The notes under the pieces: generated by a model
What the model was told of the DNA's origin: nothing
What the model saw: the letters and a program-made list of their open reading frames with translations, nothing else
Database searches by the model: none
Translations under genes and position numbers: made by a program
Part shown: in pieces, positions 1-8,246 of the stretch
How positions within the stretch are numbered: the first letter of the stretch is position 1
Layout: every line of letters begins with the position of its first letter
From: Mycobacterium sp. 852014-52450_SCH5900713
GTDB taxonomy: Bacteria > Actinomycetota > Actinomycetes > Mycobacteriales > Mycobacteriaceae
DNA length: 37,259 nt
NCBI RefSeq assembly: GCF_001667075.1
Contig: NZ_LZIL01000036.1
Span: 1-37,259 of the forward strand
Direction of reading: 5' to 3'

Positions 1-1069
1 GCCCCTGCCCCCCCCCCCCCCCCGCCGGCCGGGTGGGCGCGACGACGACGTTCTGGTTCGGGCTGGGCCGGACGTTGGCCGTGGGGCGGATGGCGATCGC
101 CAGCGAGACGACCAGCGCCACCACACCGATGACGAAGACGCCCGCCACGATGCTTCCCACCAGCCGGAAGGAGCGGCGCTCGGGATAGCCCGCGTCGACG
201 AGCGCGGTGGCGCCGGTGTGCGCGCCGGTGTAGAGGTCGTCGACGTCGTCGGGGACGGCGCTGTAGGCGAGCGCGTCCCTGCCCAAGGTTCCCGGGGTGT
301 CGAAGTAGCCCGGCGCGATCGCGAACGGGTTGATGGCGCCGGTGCCCGGGTCTTGGGCGTAGGCCAGCGCCGCGGTCGACGAGGAGAACAGCGGTGCGTG
401 CGCCGAGGCCAGCGCCGCGCCTCGGGCCAGCGCGGTTTCGGGCTCCTCGGGAGCCGACAGCGGCAGCGAGGTCGCCGCCTCGAGCGCGGGCTTGATCAGC
501 GGGATGTCGATACCGGAGCCGACGACGAACACGCCGTCCGGACGGGTCTCCATCGTCTCGGCGTGCGAAACCATCGTGGCCAGCTGGGCCACCGCGGCCT
601 CGTCGTCGGCCGGCAGGGGCTGCCGGCGGACGTCGGCGATCGACCCGTCGGCGCTGTTGACGACCGCGAGAGTCGCGGTTTCGGGCTCGATGTAGAGCAG
701 CGCCGTTTGCGCATAGTTGGTCTGGCTGCCGACCGCTTGGGCCAGGGCGGCCGCGGCCAGGAAGGACGAGACCAACATCACGTTCTCGACCTTGTGGGCG
801 GCCAGCGCATCGCGCAGCGCGGCGGCCTCGATCGGGTCGGTGAAGGTGACCCCTGTCGAGGCCAGTTGGTAGCCGCCCTCGGCCGCGCCCTGACGCGTGC
901 CCAGGATCGCGGAGACTACCTGGTCGGCCGCGCTGAGCGTTGCGGCGTCATCTTCGGGCGGAACGTCGAAGTTGTCTTCGTCGACGGTGGCGCCTTCGCC
1001 ATTCTGGCCTTCGACCAGCACCATGCGGACGGCCGTCGGCGCCATTGACACCCCAAGTACGGTGTCCAA
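1..1069 (-). CDS. Rv0312-like (DUF7159) membrane protein, C-terminus cut by window edge
   Basis: This gene is open from a TTG start at 1069 to the window edge; the start is set by GGAGGA three bases upstream and by alignment with its two downstream paralogues (MDTVLGVSMAP at the N-terminus). The N-terminal ~230 residues are a soluble domain with a conserved IEPETATLAVV segment and a VGSGVDIP...ALARGAALASA segment that resembles the adenosine motif of Hsp70/actin-fold proteins. One hydrophobic helix (SIVAGVFVIGVVALVVSLAI) follows a basic stretch, and the outer tail turns Gly/Pro-rich before the edge. I infer a single-pass inner-membrane protein with the folded domain in the cytoplasm. Function is unknown. 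A run of 16 C on the plus strand encodes a poly-Gly stretch near the truncation. Confidence 0.85.
   Translation of the reverse strand, partial: MDTVLGVSMAPTAVRMVLVEGQNGEGATVDEDNFDVPPEDDAATLSAADQVVSAILGTRQGAAEGGYQLASTGVTFTDPIEAAALRDALAAHKVENVMLVSSFLAAAALAQAVGSQTNYAQTALLYIEPETATLAVVNSADGSIADVRRQPLPADDEAAVAQLATMVSHAETMETRPDGVFVVGSGIDIPLIKPALEAATSLPLSAPEEPETALARGAALASAHAPLFSSSTAALAYAQDPGTGAINPFAIAPGYFDTPGTLGRDALAYSAVPDDVDDLYTGAHTGATALVDAGYPERRSFRLVGSIVAGVFVIGVVALVVSLAIAIRPTANVRPSPNQNVVVAPTRPAGGGGGQG
8..23. repeat. 16-base poly-C tract inside a coding region
   Basis: Sixteen consecutive C on the plus strand read as glycine codons in the minus-strand gene. Tracts this long are prone to slippage and to base-calling errors, so the downstream reading frame of this gene is uncertain. 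Confidence 0.9.
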
Positions 1070-1221
1070 AGCTCCTCCAAGGTTCGATTGCGAGTCCTGA
1101 TGTGAGGACGTGGCCGCCGCACCCCGCGAAAACGCCAGAGGTCACTGAGTCCCCACCATGTGTTCCCCTAGTCCCACGATTTTACGCGCTCGCGCGCCTT
1201 TCGGCTGGGGCTGGGACGCGG

Positions 1222-2352
1222 CTACGGGATCGGTAGGCCGTGTCCCAGGTGTCGATGGAGCCAGTCGTCCCACTGATCGCCATGGGAGGGGCCGGAACCC
1301 GGTTGCGGAGGGACCGGCGCGGCGGGCGGCGAAGGCGGGGCGGACTCCGGCGGCGGGATTGCCGCTGGCGGCGGGGGCGCCTGGCTGGCCGGGCCGACGA
1401 CGTTTTGGGTGATATCGGGGCGCTGCGGCGCGTGCGGCCGGATGTCGACGGCCAGCGCCACCGCGAGGGCCACGACGCCGCCGACGAATATCAGCGTCAC
1501 CGCGGCGACGGCCAGCACCGGTTTGCGGCTGCGGCGCTCGCCCGGGTGGGCGGCTGACCCGCGGTCGGTCGCGGTCGCCCGCGACTTCCCGGTAGTCGAC
1601 TCGGCGCTGTAGGCCAGCTCGCGCCCGTCTGGCGAGGGATCCCCCGCGTAGGGCATTGCGATCGTCGACGGCGCGCCCAACTGCGCGTTGGCCGCCGCCA
1701 GTGACGCGCCGCGCGCCAGCGCCATCTCGGGTTCCTCGGGCGTGGTCACCGATAGCGTCGTCACCGCTTCGAGCGCCGGCTTGATGTACGGGATGTCGAC
1801 GTCCGAGCCCACCAGGAACAACCCGTCCGGGCGGGTCCCCATCGATTCGGCACCCGAGACCATCGCGGTCAGCTTCGCCAGCGCCGCCTCGTCGCTGTCG
1901 GGCAGCGGATGCCGGCGCACATCGGCCACCGACCCGTCGGCGGTGTCGACGACGGCCAGCGTCGCGGTGCTGGGCTCGACCAGCAGCAGCGCGGTACGCG
2001 CGCAATTGGTCGCGCTGCCCGCCGCCTGAGCCAGCGCCGCCGCGGCCATGACCGTCGGCACCAGCGTGACGTTCTCGATCTTGCGGGCCGCCAACGCATT
2101 TCGCAGCGCGGCCGCCTCGGCCGCGTCGCTCCAGGTCACTCCGCTCGATTTCAGCTGATAACCGCCCTGGGCCGCGCTCTCTCGCGTGCCGAGAATCGCG
2201 GCGACAACGCGGTCCGCCGCCGCGACCGCGGTCGTCTGATCGGTGAGGTGGAAGTCGTCCTGGTCGACGGTCACCCCACCGGCAGCCTCGCCTTCGACGA
2301 GCACCATACGGACCGCCTCAGGCGCCATGGACACGCCAAGTACGACGTCCAC
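1222..2352 (-). CDS. Rv0312-like (DUF7159) membrane protein
   Basis: 376 residues from a GTG start with GGAGG five to six bases upstream. It is the second of three tandem paralogues. Residues 1-20 (MDVVLGVSMAPEAVRMVLVE) align with the phosphate-1 region of Hsp70-type proteins but lack the usual Asp and Gly-Thr-Thr. Residues ~123-136 (LLVEPSTATLAVVD) sit where phosphate-2 would be, and residues ~176-220 (DGLFLVGSDVDIP...ALARGASLAAA) match the adenosine-motif pattern. A transmembrane helix spans ~279-301, followed by a ~75-residue Pro/Ala-rich outer tail. This is the shortest tail among the family members here. Family role unknown; I infer a catalytically inactive chaperone- or actin-like fold anchored in the membrane. 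Confidence 0.88.
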   Translation of the reverse strand: MDVVLGVSMAPEAVRMVLVEGEAAGGVTVDQDDFHLTDQTTAVAAADRVVAAILGTRESAAQGGYQLKSSGVTWSDAAEAAALRNALAARKIENVTLVPTVMAAAALAQAAGSATNCARTALLLVEPSTATLAVVDTADGSVADVRRHPLPDSDEAALAKLTAMVSGAESMGTRPDGLFLVGSDVDIPYIKPALEAVTTLSVTTPEEPEMALARGASLAAANAQLGAPSTIAMPYAGDPSPDGRELAYSAESTTGKSRATATDRGSAAHPGERRSRKPVLAVAAVTLIFVGGVVALAVALAVDIRPHAPQRPDITQNVVGPASQAPPPPAAIPPPESAPPSPPAAPVPPQPGSGPSHGDQWDDWLHRHLGHGLPIP

Positions 2353-2511
2353 CGCTCCTCCAAATCAATTGCCGTGCCCGTGCGACGACACCTGCGTTGC
2401 CGGGCTTAGTTATTTCGAGAATCGGCCGGATGACTTTGCAGCTCGGCCGCGCCACCCCCAAGCCGCCACCCTAGCGCGCGAAGATGGGTGCGCCCGGGCC
2501 TCGCGAGTGGG

Positions 2512-4500
2512 CTACTTGTGTCCCCCGCCGCCACCGCCGCTGTGGCCACCGCCACCGCCGCCGAAGCCGCCACTGCTGTGGCCGCCGCCACCACCAAGGC
2601 CGCCGCCTCCACCAAGGCCGCCGCCGCCACTGTGGCCACCGCCGAAGCCGCCACCACCGGGAGCACCGATACCACCGCCGGGTCCGCCGACGACGGGTCC
2701 GCCGCCATGGCCGCCCCCGAATAGGCCACCAGGCCCGGAGGGTGCACCGCCGCCCGAACCCGGGGTCGGAACGTGTCCGCCGCCCAGTCCGCCCGACCCG
2801 CCGGCCGGGGGCGAAACGTGCCCGCCACCGAGGCCACCGTCACTGGGGGGCGGAACGTGCCCGCCGCCGAGGCCACCGGGGCCCGAACCGGGGGGTGCCA
2901 CATGCCCACCGCTGGATCCGCCCTCGCCCGAGCCGGGCGGCGGCACATGCCCACCAGTCGAACCGCCCGTACTCGAACCGGGCGGGGGCACATGCCCACC
3001 AGTCGATCCGCCCGGGCCCGAGCCGGGCGGCGGAACATGCCCACCAGTCGAACCGCCGGAGCCCTCGGGCACCGGTGATGTGCCTTGCCCAGGAGGCGTC
3101 TGGTGAGGCGGCGACTGCGGAGGCGGAACATGCACCGGCGGCTGCGGCAGCACCGGCTGTGGGGGCGACACGTGCGGCGGAGCCTGGATGACCGGCGGGC
3201 TTATTACGACTGGGTTGGGCACGCGGAGCGGCGGCACGATAACCGGCACCAGCGGCGGAATCACGACGGGGACCGGCGCCGGAGCGGGGGCCGCGGGCAC
3301 GGGAGGCGCCGCGGGCAGCGGTGGCGCGGCGGGCGGCGGCGCGGCCGGCAGCGGCGCGGCAAACTGCGGAGTCATCGGCTTGGGCGCCGCCACGGGCTCC
3401 GGCGGGCTCATCTTCTGCGCCGGGGCCGACGCCTCAGCGGGCGCCGGCGGCTCCTGCGTCGGGACGATGAGGTGTTGGCCGGGCGTGGGCTGCAAAGCGA
3501 CGGTGCCGGTCGTGCGGATGCCGATCGCCAACGCGATCTCGAGGGCCAACACCGCGCTGATGCCGGCGACCGCCAACCCGCTGCCGATCAGCAGGGCCGG
3601 CCTGCGCCGCGGTTGGCTTCCTTCGGGCATGAACAGTTTTTCGATGACGACGGTCGGCGAGTCAGCGTCCTCGTCCGGCACCGCGCTGTAGGCGAGCTCG
3701 TCGTCCCCGGCCTCCGGCCCGAATGGCGCGTAGAGGTATTCGGGCAGCGAGTGCTGGTCGACGGCACCGGTGCCGGGGTCCTGCGCGTAGGCCAGCGCGG
3801 CGGTCGACGAGGCGAACAGCGGTGCGTTGGCCGACGCCAGGGCGGCGCCGCGGGCCAGCGCCGTCTCCGGCTCCTCCGGCACGCTCACCGCCAGGGAGGT
3901 CGCCGTCTGCAGCGCCGGCTTCAGCGGGCCGATGTCCACGCCGGAGCCCACCACCAGCACGCCGTCCGGCGCCGCTTCCAGCTTCTCCAGGCCGGCGATC
4001 ATGCCGCCGAGTTGCGCGGCTGCCTGGTCATACGACTCGGCGTAGAGCGGTTGCTTGTAGACGTCGGGGATGGACCCGTCGGAGGTCTCGACGACCGCCA
4101 GCGTCGCAGTGTCGGGCTCCACGAACATCACCGCAGTTCGCTCGTAACCCATTGCCCCGCCGACATTTTGGGCCAACGCAGTCGCGGCCAGGAAGGCCGA
4201 TACCAGCATGACGTGCTCGACGCGGTGGGCGGCCAGCGCGTCGTGCAATGTCGCCGCTTCGAGCTGGTCGGTCCACGTCACGCCGATGGACGACACCTCG
4301 AGGCCGGCTTCGGCCGCGCCCTCACGGGTGCCCAGGATGGCGGCGAGCACCTGATCCGGCGCGCTCGCGGTGGCCGCTTCGTCGGCGGCGGCGACGTCGA
4401 AAACGTCTTCTTCCACGGTGGCACCGTCGGCGTATTCGCCTTCGAGGACAACCATTTGGATTGATGCCGGTGCCATCGACACCCCGAGCACGATATCCAA
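2512..4500 (-). CDS. Rv0312-like (DUF7159) membrane protein with long Pro- and Gly-rich repeat tail
   Basis: 662 residues from a TTG start (MDIVLGVSMAP) with a GGAGG-like site upstream. The N-terminal domain is homologous to the neighbouring paralogues, with FVEPDTATLAVVE and VGSGVDIG...ALARGAALASA segments. A transmembrane helix lies near residues 303-327 (LIGSGLAVAGISAVLALEIAL). The outer region is ~330 residues: first Pro/Ala-rich with PPLVP and PP-V spacers, then seven GGSTGGHVPPPGSGP-type repeats, then a 77-residue Gly/His-rich tail ending HSGGGGGGHK. The His and Gly content suggests a flexible cell-wall-spanning or metal-binding tail, which is inference. It is the largest member of the local cluster and the first gene of the three-gene minus-strand run. 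Confidence 0.88.
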   Translation of the reverse strand: MDIVLGVSMAPASIQMVVLEGEYADGATVEEDVFDVAAADEAATASAPDQVLAAILGTREGAAEAGLEVSSIGVTWTDQLEAATLHDALAAHRVEHVMLVSAFLAATALAQNVGGAMGYERTAVMFVEPDTATLAVVETSDGSIPDVYKQPLYAESYDQAAAQLGGMIAGLEKLEAAPDGVLVVGSGVDIGPLKPALQTATSLAVSVPEEPETALARGAALASANAPLFASSTAALAYAQDPGTGAVDQHSLPEYLYAPFGPEAGDDELAYSAVPDEDADSPTVVIEKLFMPEGSQPRRRPALLIGSGLAVAGISAVLALEIALAIGIRTTGTVALQPTPGQHLIVPTQEPPAPAEASAPAQKMSPPEPVAAPKPMTPQFAAPLPAAPPPAAPPLPAAPPVPAAPAPAPVPVVIPPLVPVIVPPLRVPNPVVISPPVIQAPPHVSPPQPVLPQPPVHVPPPQSPPHQTPPGQGTSPVPEGSGGSTGGHVPPPGSGPGGSTGGHVPPPGSSTGGSTGGHVPPPGSGEGGSSGGHVAPPGSGPGGLGGGHVPPPSDGGLGGGHVSPPAGGSGGLGGGHVPTPGSGGGAPSGPGGLFGGGHGGGPVVGGPGGGIGAPGGGGFGGGHSGGGGLGGGGGLGGGGGHSSGGFGGGGGGHSGGGGGGHK
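2746..3057 (-). repeat. 45-bp in-frame tandem repeats (GGSTGGHVPPPGSGP units)
   Basis: Four consecutive 15-codon units (about 2878-3057), then three 14-16-codon diverged units in which STGG becomes LGGG. The repeat is in frame with the gene, so copy number changes would alter tail length without a frameshift. Confidence 0.85.
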
Positions 4501-4606
4501 TACAACCCCTCCAAAGGTATTGCGAGACGAACCATGGTCAGGCGGAGGAAAAAACCACGGCTATCTAAGTATCGCGCAGAAAGCAGGCGCGGGAGCGCCT
4601 CAGAAC

Positions 4607-5179
4607 CTATGTAGTCCTTATGAAGTTCTGATAGGAGCGCGACGGCGTGGGTCCTCGCTGGCCCTGGTACTTCGAACCTACATGCGAACTGCCGTAAGGG
4701 TGTTCGGCCGGACTGGTCAACCGCAGGATGCACAGCTGACCGATCTTCATACCGGGCCACAACGTGATCGGCAGGTTGGCGACGTTGGACAGCTCCAGGG
4801 TGATGTGACCGCTGAAGCCGGGATCGATGAAACCCGCGGTCGAGTGCGTCAGCAGGCCCAGCCGGCCCAGCGACGACTTGCCTTCCAACCGCCCCGCGAG
4901 GTCCTCGGGCAGGGTGAACAACTCCAGCGTGGAGCCGAGCACGAACTCCCCCGGGTGCAGCACGAACGGCTCGCCCTCCACGGGTTCGACCAACGTCGTC
5001 AGCTCGTCCTGCTGCTTGGCGGGATCGATGTGGGTGTACCGGGTGTTGTTGAACACCCGGAACATGCAGTCCAGGCGGACGTCAATGCTGGACGGCTGCA
5101 CCAAGGTGTCGTCGTAGGGGTCGATGCCCAACCGGCCGGCGGTGATTTCGGCCCTGAGGTCACGATCGGAGAGCAGCAC
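4607..5179 (-). CDS. dcd: dCTP deaminase (bifunctional dCTP deaminase/dUTPase type)
   Basis: 190 residues, the usual full length. It begins [17 protein letters not shown] and contains the Dcd/dUTPase-fold signatures [10 protein letters not shown], the active-site segment [32 protein letters not shown] with the catalytic Glu, and the C-terminal flap [13 protein letters not shown]. In mycobacteria the family is reported to convert dCTP to dUMP in two steps (deamination and diphosphatase), supplying thymidylate synthesis and keeping dUTP low. It is the homologue of Rv0321 and sits next to the Rv0320 homologue as in M. tuberculosis. The upstream gene ends 34 bases before its start, so the two are probably co-transcribed. 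Confidence 0.97.
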   Translation of the reverse strand: MLLSDRDLRAEITAGRLGIDPYDDTLVQPSSIDVRLDCMFRVFNNTRYTHIDPAKQQDELTTLVEPVEGEPFVLHPGEFVLGSTLELFTLPEDLAGRLEGKSSLGRLGLLTHSTAGFIDPGFSGHITLELSNVANLPITLWPGMKIGQLCILRLTSPAEHPYGSSHVGSKYQGQRGPTPSRSYQNFIRTT

Positions 5180-5213
5180 GCGACGAGCCTATCCGCTGCT
5201 TGCCGTCGGTCGT

Positions 5214-5879
5214 TCAGTCGGCGAGGTACATCTCCCCGCCCTTGGGATATCCGCCGCCCGTGGTCGTGACGTGGACGTGGTCATAGTGACCGAGCCTGCT
5301 GGGTTGCGCGCCGCCGGGCGTGTAATAGACGCCGCGCCAGATCGCGTCCTGGATCCCGAAGCGGCGCGCGTTCTTCATCACGTACGCGACGATCTCGTTG
5401 CCCAGCGCGATGCCCTCGGTGCTCTGCGGGTTGGGGATCATCACATCCAGGGCCAGACCGAGCGGATGCCAGGGCAGCGGATCGGGCCGCACGCCGCCGA
5501 TCTCGTGGATCTCGGGGAACGCCGCGCTGATGCTGCGGGAGACCTGGATCGTTCTCACCTGCAGGCCCTGTTCCGGGGCGAGCCCGGCGGGCAGGAAGCG
5601 CGATCTCGTGTGGTACCTCGACGCCGCGACGGGCTCGGCCATGCCGTCGCCGCGCGACACATCCGACGCGAGCACAATCGCAGTCGGCTTCGCCGCCACG
5701 ATTTCTAAGCAACACGGACCGGTGTCGCCAATAACGGGGACGGGGTCGTGCCGAGGGACGAATGGGCCGCCATCTCCCGCCGCCGCGAAGAACGCTGCGG
5801 CAGGGGCCAGCAGCCCTGCCAGCAGCAGCGGTGATTTACGCCGCTTCTTGGCTAATCGGTGCCGACCCACCCAAGGCAC
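5214..5879 (-). CDS. Exported M15-peptidase-like protein (Rv0320 homologue)
   Basis: 221 residues from a GTG start. A basic N-terminus (RLAKKRRK) and hydrophobic core (LLLAGLLAPAAAFFAAAG) form a signal peptide or anchor. The C-terminal ~110 residues contain HPLGLALDVMI and GHYDHVHV. These match the spacing of zinc ligands His, Asp and His in M15-type D-Ala-D-Ala carboxypeptidase/dipeptidase folds (HxxGxAxD ... HxDHxHV). I infer a peptidoglycan-acting or pseudo-enzyme domain outside the membrane; the M. tuberculosis homologue is annotated only as a conserved exported protein. The gene lies upstream of dcd with a 34-base gap and reads away from the tRNA. Confidence 0.85.
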   Translation of the reverse strand: MPWVGRHRLAKKRRKSPLLLAGLLAPAAAFFAAAGDGGPFVPRHDPVPVIGDTGPCCLEIVAAKPTAIVLASDVSRGDGMAEPVAASRYHTRSRFLPAGLAPEQGLQVRTIQVSRSISAAFPEIHEIGGVRPDPLPWHPLGLALDVMIPNPQSTEGIALGNEIVAYVMKNARRFGIQDAIWRGVYYTPGGAQPSRLGHYDHVHVTTTGGGYPKGGEMYLAD

Positions 5880-6052
5880 ATTACGACAAGATCACGAAAG
5901 AATAAACATCGGTTCTGGAATTTGCGGGTCAGCGGCCATTCCCCCGTCCTGCGCATTTGTGGCAGGCCTGGACGGCGCCGGGTGGGCCGCACGCCGACGG
6001 ACTACTCGCCCAACGGATCTGCCTCCGGATGCTAGCCTTCGTTGTCGACAGC

Positions 6053-6126
6053 GCCGATGTAGTTCAATGGCAGAACATCAGCTTCCCAAGCTGAATACGC
6101 GGGTTCGATTCCCGTCATCGGCTCCA
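6053..6126 (+). tRNA. tRNA-Gly (anticodon CCC), element integration site
   Basis: The cloverleaf folds fully: acceptor GCCGATG (6053-6059) with CATCGGC (6116-6122), D arm GTTC/GAAC, anticodon arm TCAGC-TTCCCAA-GCTGA giving CCC, T arm GCGGG-TTCGATT-CCCGT, discriminator T, and encoded CCA at 6124-6126. The CCC anticodon reads GGG glycine codons. The 3' half from 6080 is repeated perfectly at 18898-18944, so the integrated element restores the 3' end of this gene. Confidence 0.96.
6080..6126 (+). repeat. attL core (47-bp tRNA 3' half)
   Basis: Identical to 18898-18944 over 47 bases, from the base before the 3' strand of the anticodon arm through CCA. Flanks diverge at once (C versus T on the left, C versus T on the right). 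Confidence 0.95.
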
Positions 6127-6173
6127 CATCTACCAGGGCATAACCGCCTTGTCGCCCACGCTCGCGGGCCGGT

Positions 6174-6195
6174 GGTCCCCTAACGGTCCCCTGTA
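6174..6195 (+). other. Candidate left integrase arm site
   Basis: A 22-base segment made of two GGTCCCCT-type half-sites with 11-base spacing, 47 bases inside the attL core. It matches 18737-18758 at 19 of 22 positions in the same orientation. Paired arm repeats near both cores fit tyrosine-integrase arm-binding sites. It also lies just upstream of the nuclease gene, so integrase binding could affect that promoter. Confidence 0.55.
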
Positions 6196-6232
6196 AGGCG
6201 TGCGAACCGCGCGTGCCACAATCGTCGCACCC

Positions 6233-7519
6233 ATGAAGAACTATCCGAACCAAGCAAGTAACTTCGCCCGCGTTCGCGGAACGCTGGAAGTTATTCGGCA
6301 GGTCAACGAAGCTGGCCAGAACCCGCTGGACGACGGCGTGCTTGGTCTTGAGGCCGCTCGGCGAGGTGTCTACGAGTTTCGCGGATTGCCCTTCGCACAA
6401 ATATCGCAGGAGCAACTTGAGCAGCGGCTACAGGAAGAGACAGCCAAGCCGGCGAGCAATCAAGGGACACGGACGTTCGCGCGCGAGCTGCGCCGCACTC
6501 TTCGCAACATGGGTTGGATCGACGGTGACTGTGAGCTGACCGATGCCGGTGAAGCGTTGCTCGCCACTGCCCCGGCAAGCCTAGAAGAGCGGGCGCTGCT
6601 CGCCGAGGGGCTCCTGAGGATTGCTGTCACTGATCAGAATGACCACACGTCCCATCCGGTGTACGTATTGCTAGAGCTATTGTCAGTCGGTCCGAGCCAA
6701 TACCGCAGAGGGTTGGAACTAGCTCTCGAAGCACGGGACGACTCGCAAGCAGAAATCGACCGCGTGAAGGCTCTCTACAAGCTCTCCCCGGACGATCGTC
6801 AACAAGCGCTCGGGATTAGCGAACATCAGCGCAACAATGCCGTCAAGATTTTCCCGACTCTTGCCAAGACAGCCGGGCTTGTCGTGGAGGACGGGCACGG
6901 CGTGTTCAGCTTGTCTCCGGACGGTTGGTCTGTGCTCGGAATGCCGATTGGCCAAGTGCCCGAAGCCATCCTGACGCGCGCGAAAGTCACATACACCGAA
7001 GGGAAACAAGTCACCACGGCAACTGTCGCCACCAAGGTGCCGGATAAACCGCCGAAGTTCCTGTCAGAAGATGAACAGAAGAAGGCCGCCGACCGCCTCC
7101 AAGAACGCACCGTCAACCACCAGAAGCTGGTGAGGGATTTCAGCCACCTCATAGGCGATGACGTCGGGAGCCTCTACGAAGATCCGTTCAGCTACGACCT
7201 GTTATGGGTGCCGTCTGAAGCTGAGGGGTCACCGTGCTTCCTCTTCGAGATGAAGACGATTCATAACGACGCTGACTTCCAAGCGCGTTTGGCGTTGGGG
7301 CAGCTTGCGTACTACGCCTACTTCAGGGTGTCGGTAAAGTGGCCGACCCACACGGTGGTGCGTTGCGCAGTGTTTGACGCCGACATCGGCCCGCACCTAG
7401 CGACCTTCCTTGAGAAGGAGCAGGTCGGCGCCATTGCGCTTACCGCGTCAGGTGCTATTCCTCTGAATGAACTCGGGCAGTCACTTCTGGTGAAACTGCC
7501 GCAATATCAAGGCGTTTGA
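6233..7519 (+). CDS. Putative restriction endonuclease, winged-helix plus PD-(D/E)xK
   Basis: 428 residues from ATG at 6233 (MKNYPNQASNF); a GTG at 6200 would add 11 residues, and no clear ribosome site decides between them. Residues ~80-112 and ~195-236 look like winged-helix DNA-binding units, each ending in a LT/LS-x-D/A-G turn. The C-terminal part has SYDLLW (Asp322) and LFEMK (Glu339, Lys341) followed by Q350 and QLAYYAYF, the pattern of a PD-(D/E)xK nuclease core. Two methyltransferase genes converge on it, and its last 65 bases overlap the second one, so I infer the nuclease of a type II restriction system. The winged-helix plus nuclease layout recalls FokI-like type IIS enzymes, but no specificity can be read. 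Two sampled 60-base lines give 60% and 58% GC, well below the flanks. Confidence 0.7.
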   Translation: MKNYPNQASNFARVRGTLEVIRQVNEAGQNPLDDGVLGLEAARRGVYEFRGLPFAQISQEQLEQRLQEETAKPASNQGTRTFARELRRTLRNMGWIDGDCELTDAGEALLATAPASLEERALLAEGLLRIAVTDQNDHTSHPVYVLLELLSVGPSQYRRGLELALEARDDSQAEIDRVKALYKLSPDDRQQALGISEHQRNNAVKIFPTLAKTAGLVVEDGHGVFSLSPDGWSVLGMPIGQVPEAILTRAKVTYTEGKQVTTATVATKVPDKPPKFLSEDEQKKAADRLQERTVNHQKLVRDFSHLIGDDVGSLYEDPFSYDLLWVPSEAEGSPCFLFEMKTIHNDADFQARLALGQLAYYAYFRVSVKWPTHTVVRCAVFDADIGPHLATFLEKEQVGAIALTASGAIPLNELGQSLLVKLPQYQGV

Positions 7520-8246
7520 GCGCTAAGTCGATGTATTGCTGCTTCAATTCGCAGCCCCAGTAGTCCCGGCCGTTTCGTGCTGCACTGACACACTCCGTGC
7601 CGCTGCCAGCGAACGGTACAACGACTAACTCGCCCTCGTTACTGAAGTGACGCACTATGCGGTCGCTCAACGCTAACGGCTTCTGGGTCGGGTGATCGAC
7701 GCGTTCTTGTTCAAAACGCTTGCCCGCGAGCGTCGGAAACTTCCAGACGTCTCCCGCCATACGGCCTTCAGGATTCGGAGTCCAAACCTTACCGTTCTTG
7801 GTAATCTTGTTCTTCAGCCGCTCGGTGCTCTTGTACGGCTCGCGGACAGGGTGGTACGTGAACGTGTCCGACTTCGAGAACCATAAGATCGGTTCGTAAT
7901 GGGTAGCCAACGTCTTTCGGCTTCGGCTCCAACCATTTTCGTAGTGCCAAATAATCTGGCGTCGATACTTCATCCCCATGTCGTACAGAAGGCACTGGAC
8001 GTAACACTGGTAGTGGTGAATTCCGTAGACGAAGATCTGTCCATCGGCCGACAGGACGCGGAGGCACTCCTTGAGCCAAGCTTCACACCAGGGAAGCCAC
8101 TCAGTTGAGCGGTTCCACTCCTTCTCAATGCCGAAGGCCGGTCCAATGTTGTATGGAGGATCGGCAATGACGAGACTCGCAACGGCGTCCGGTAGCGCCC
8201 GTAACGATTCGACGCAATCACCCTGAACGATGACGTTCCTGTTCAT
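7455..8246 (-). CDS. DNA adenine methyltransferase, beta class
   Basis: 263 residues. Motif order is IV (IADPPYNIG, residues ~27-35), then HPTQKP, then motif I (FAGSGT, ~222-227) and GCELKQQYIDLALKRL. This is the circularly permuted beta-class arrangement; DPPY favours N6-adenine methylation. The ATG overlaps the TGA of the upstream methyltransferase by four bases (ATGA), so the two are translationally coupled. The 3' end overlaps the opposing nuclease gene by 65 bases. Role inferred: protection of the host and element against the nuclease on one strand of an asymmetric site. Confidence 0.9.
   Translation of the reverse strand: MNRNVIVQGDCVESLRALPDAVASLVIADPPYNIGPAFGIEKEWNRSTEWLPWCEAWLKECLRVLSADGQIFVYGIHHYQCYVQCLLYDMGMKYRRQIIWHYENGWSRSRKTLATHYEPILWFSKSDTFTYHPVREPYKSTERLKNKITKNGKVWTPNPEGRMAGDVWKFPTLAGKRFEQERVDHPTQKPLALSDRIVRHFSNEGELVVVPFAGSGTECVSAARNGRDYWGCELKQQYIDLALKRLDIAAVSPEVTARVHSEE

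Noticed and set aside
2746..3057. CRISPR array
   Set aside because: The repeats are contiguous, in frame and encode GGHVPPPGSG units; there are no unique spacers.
3085..4464. Plus-strand 459-codon open frame
   Set aside because: Arg-rich antisense shadow of the Rv0312-like gene in high-GC DNA; no ribosome site and no domain.
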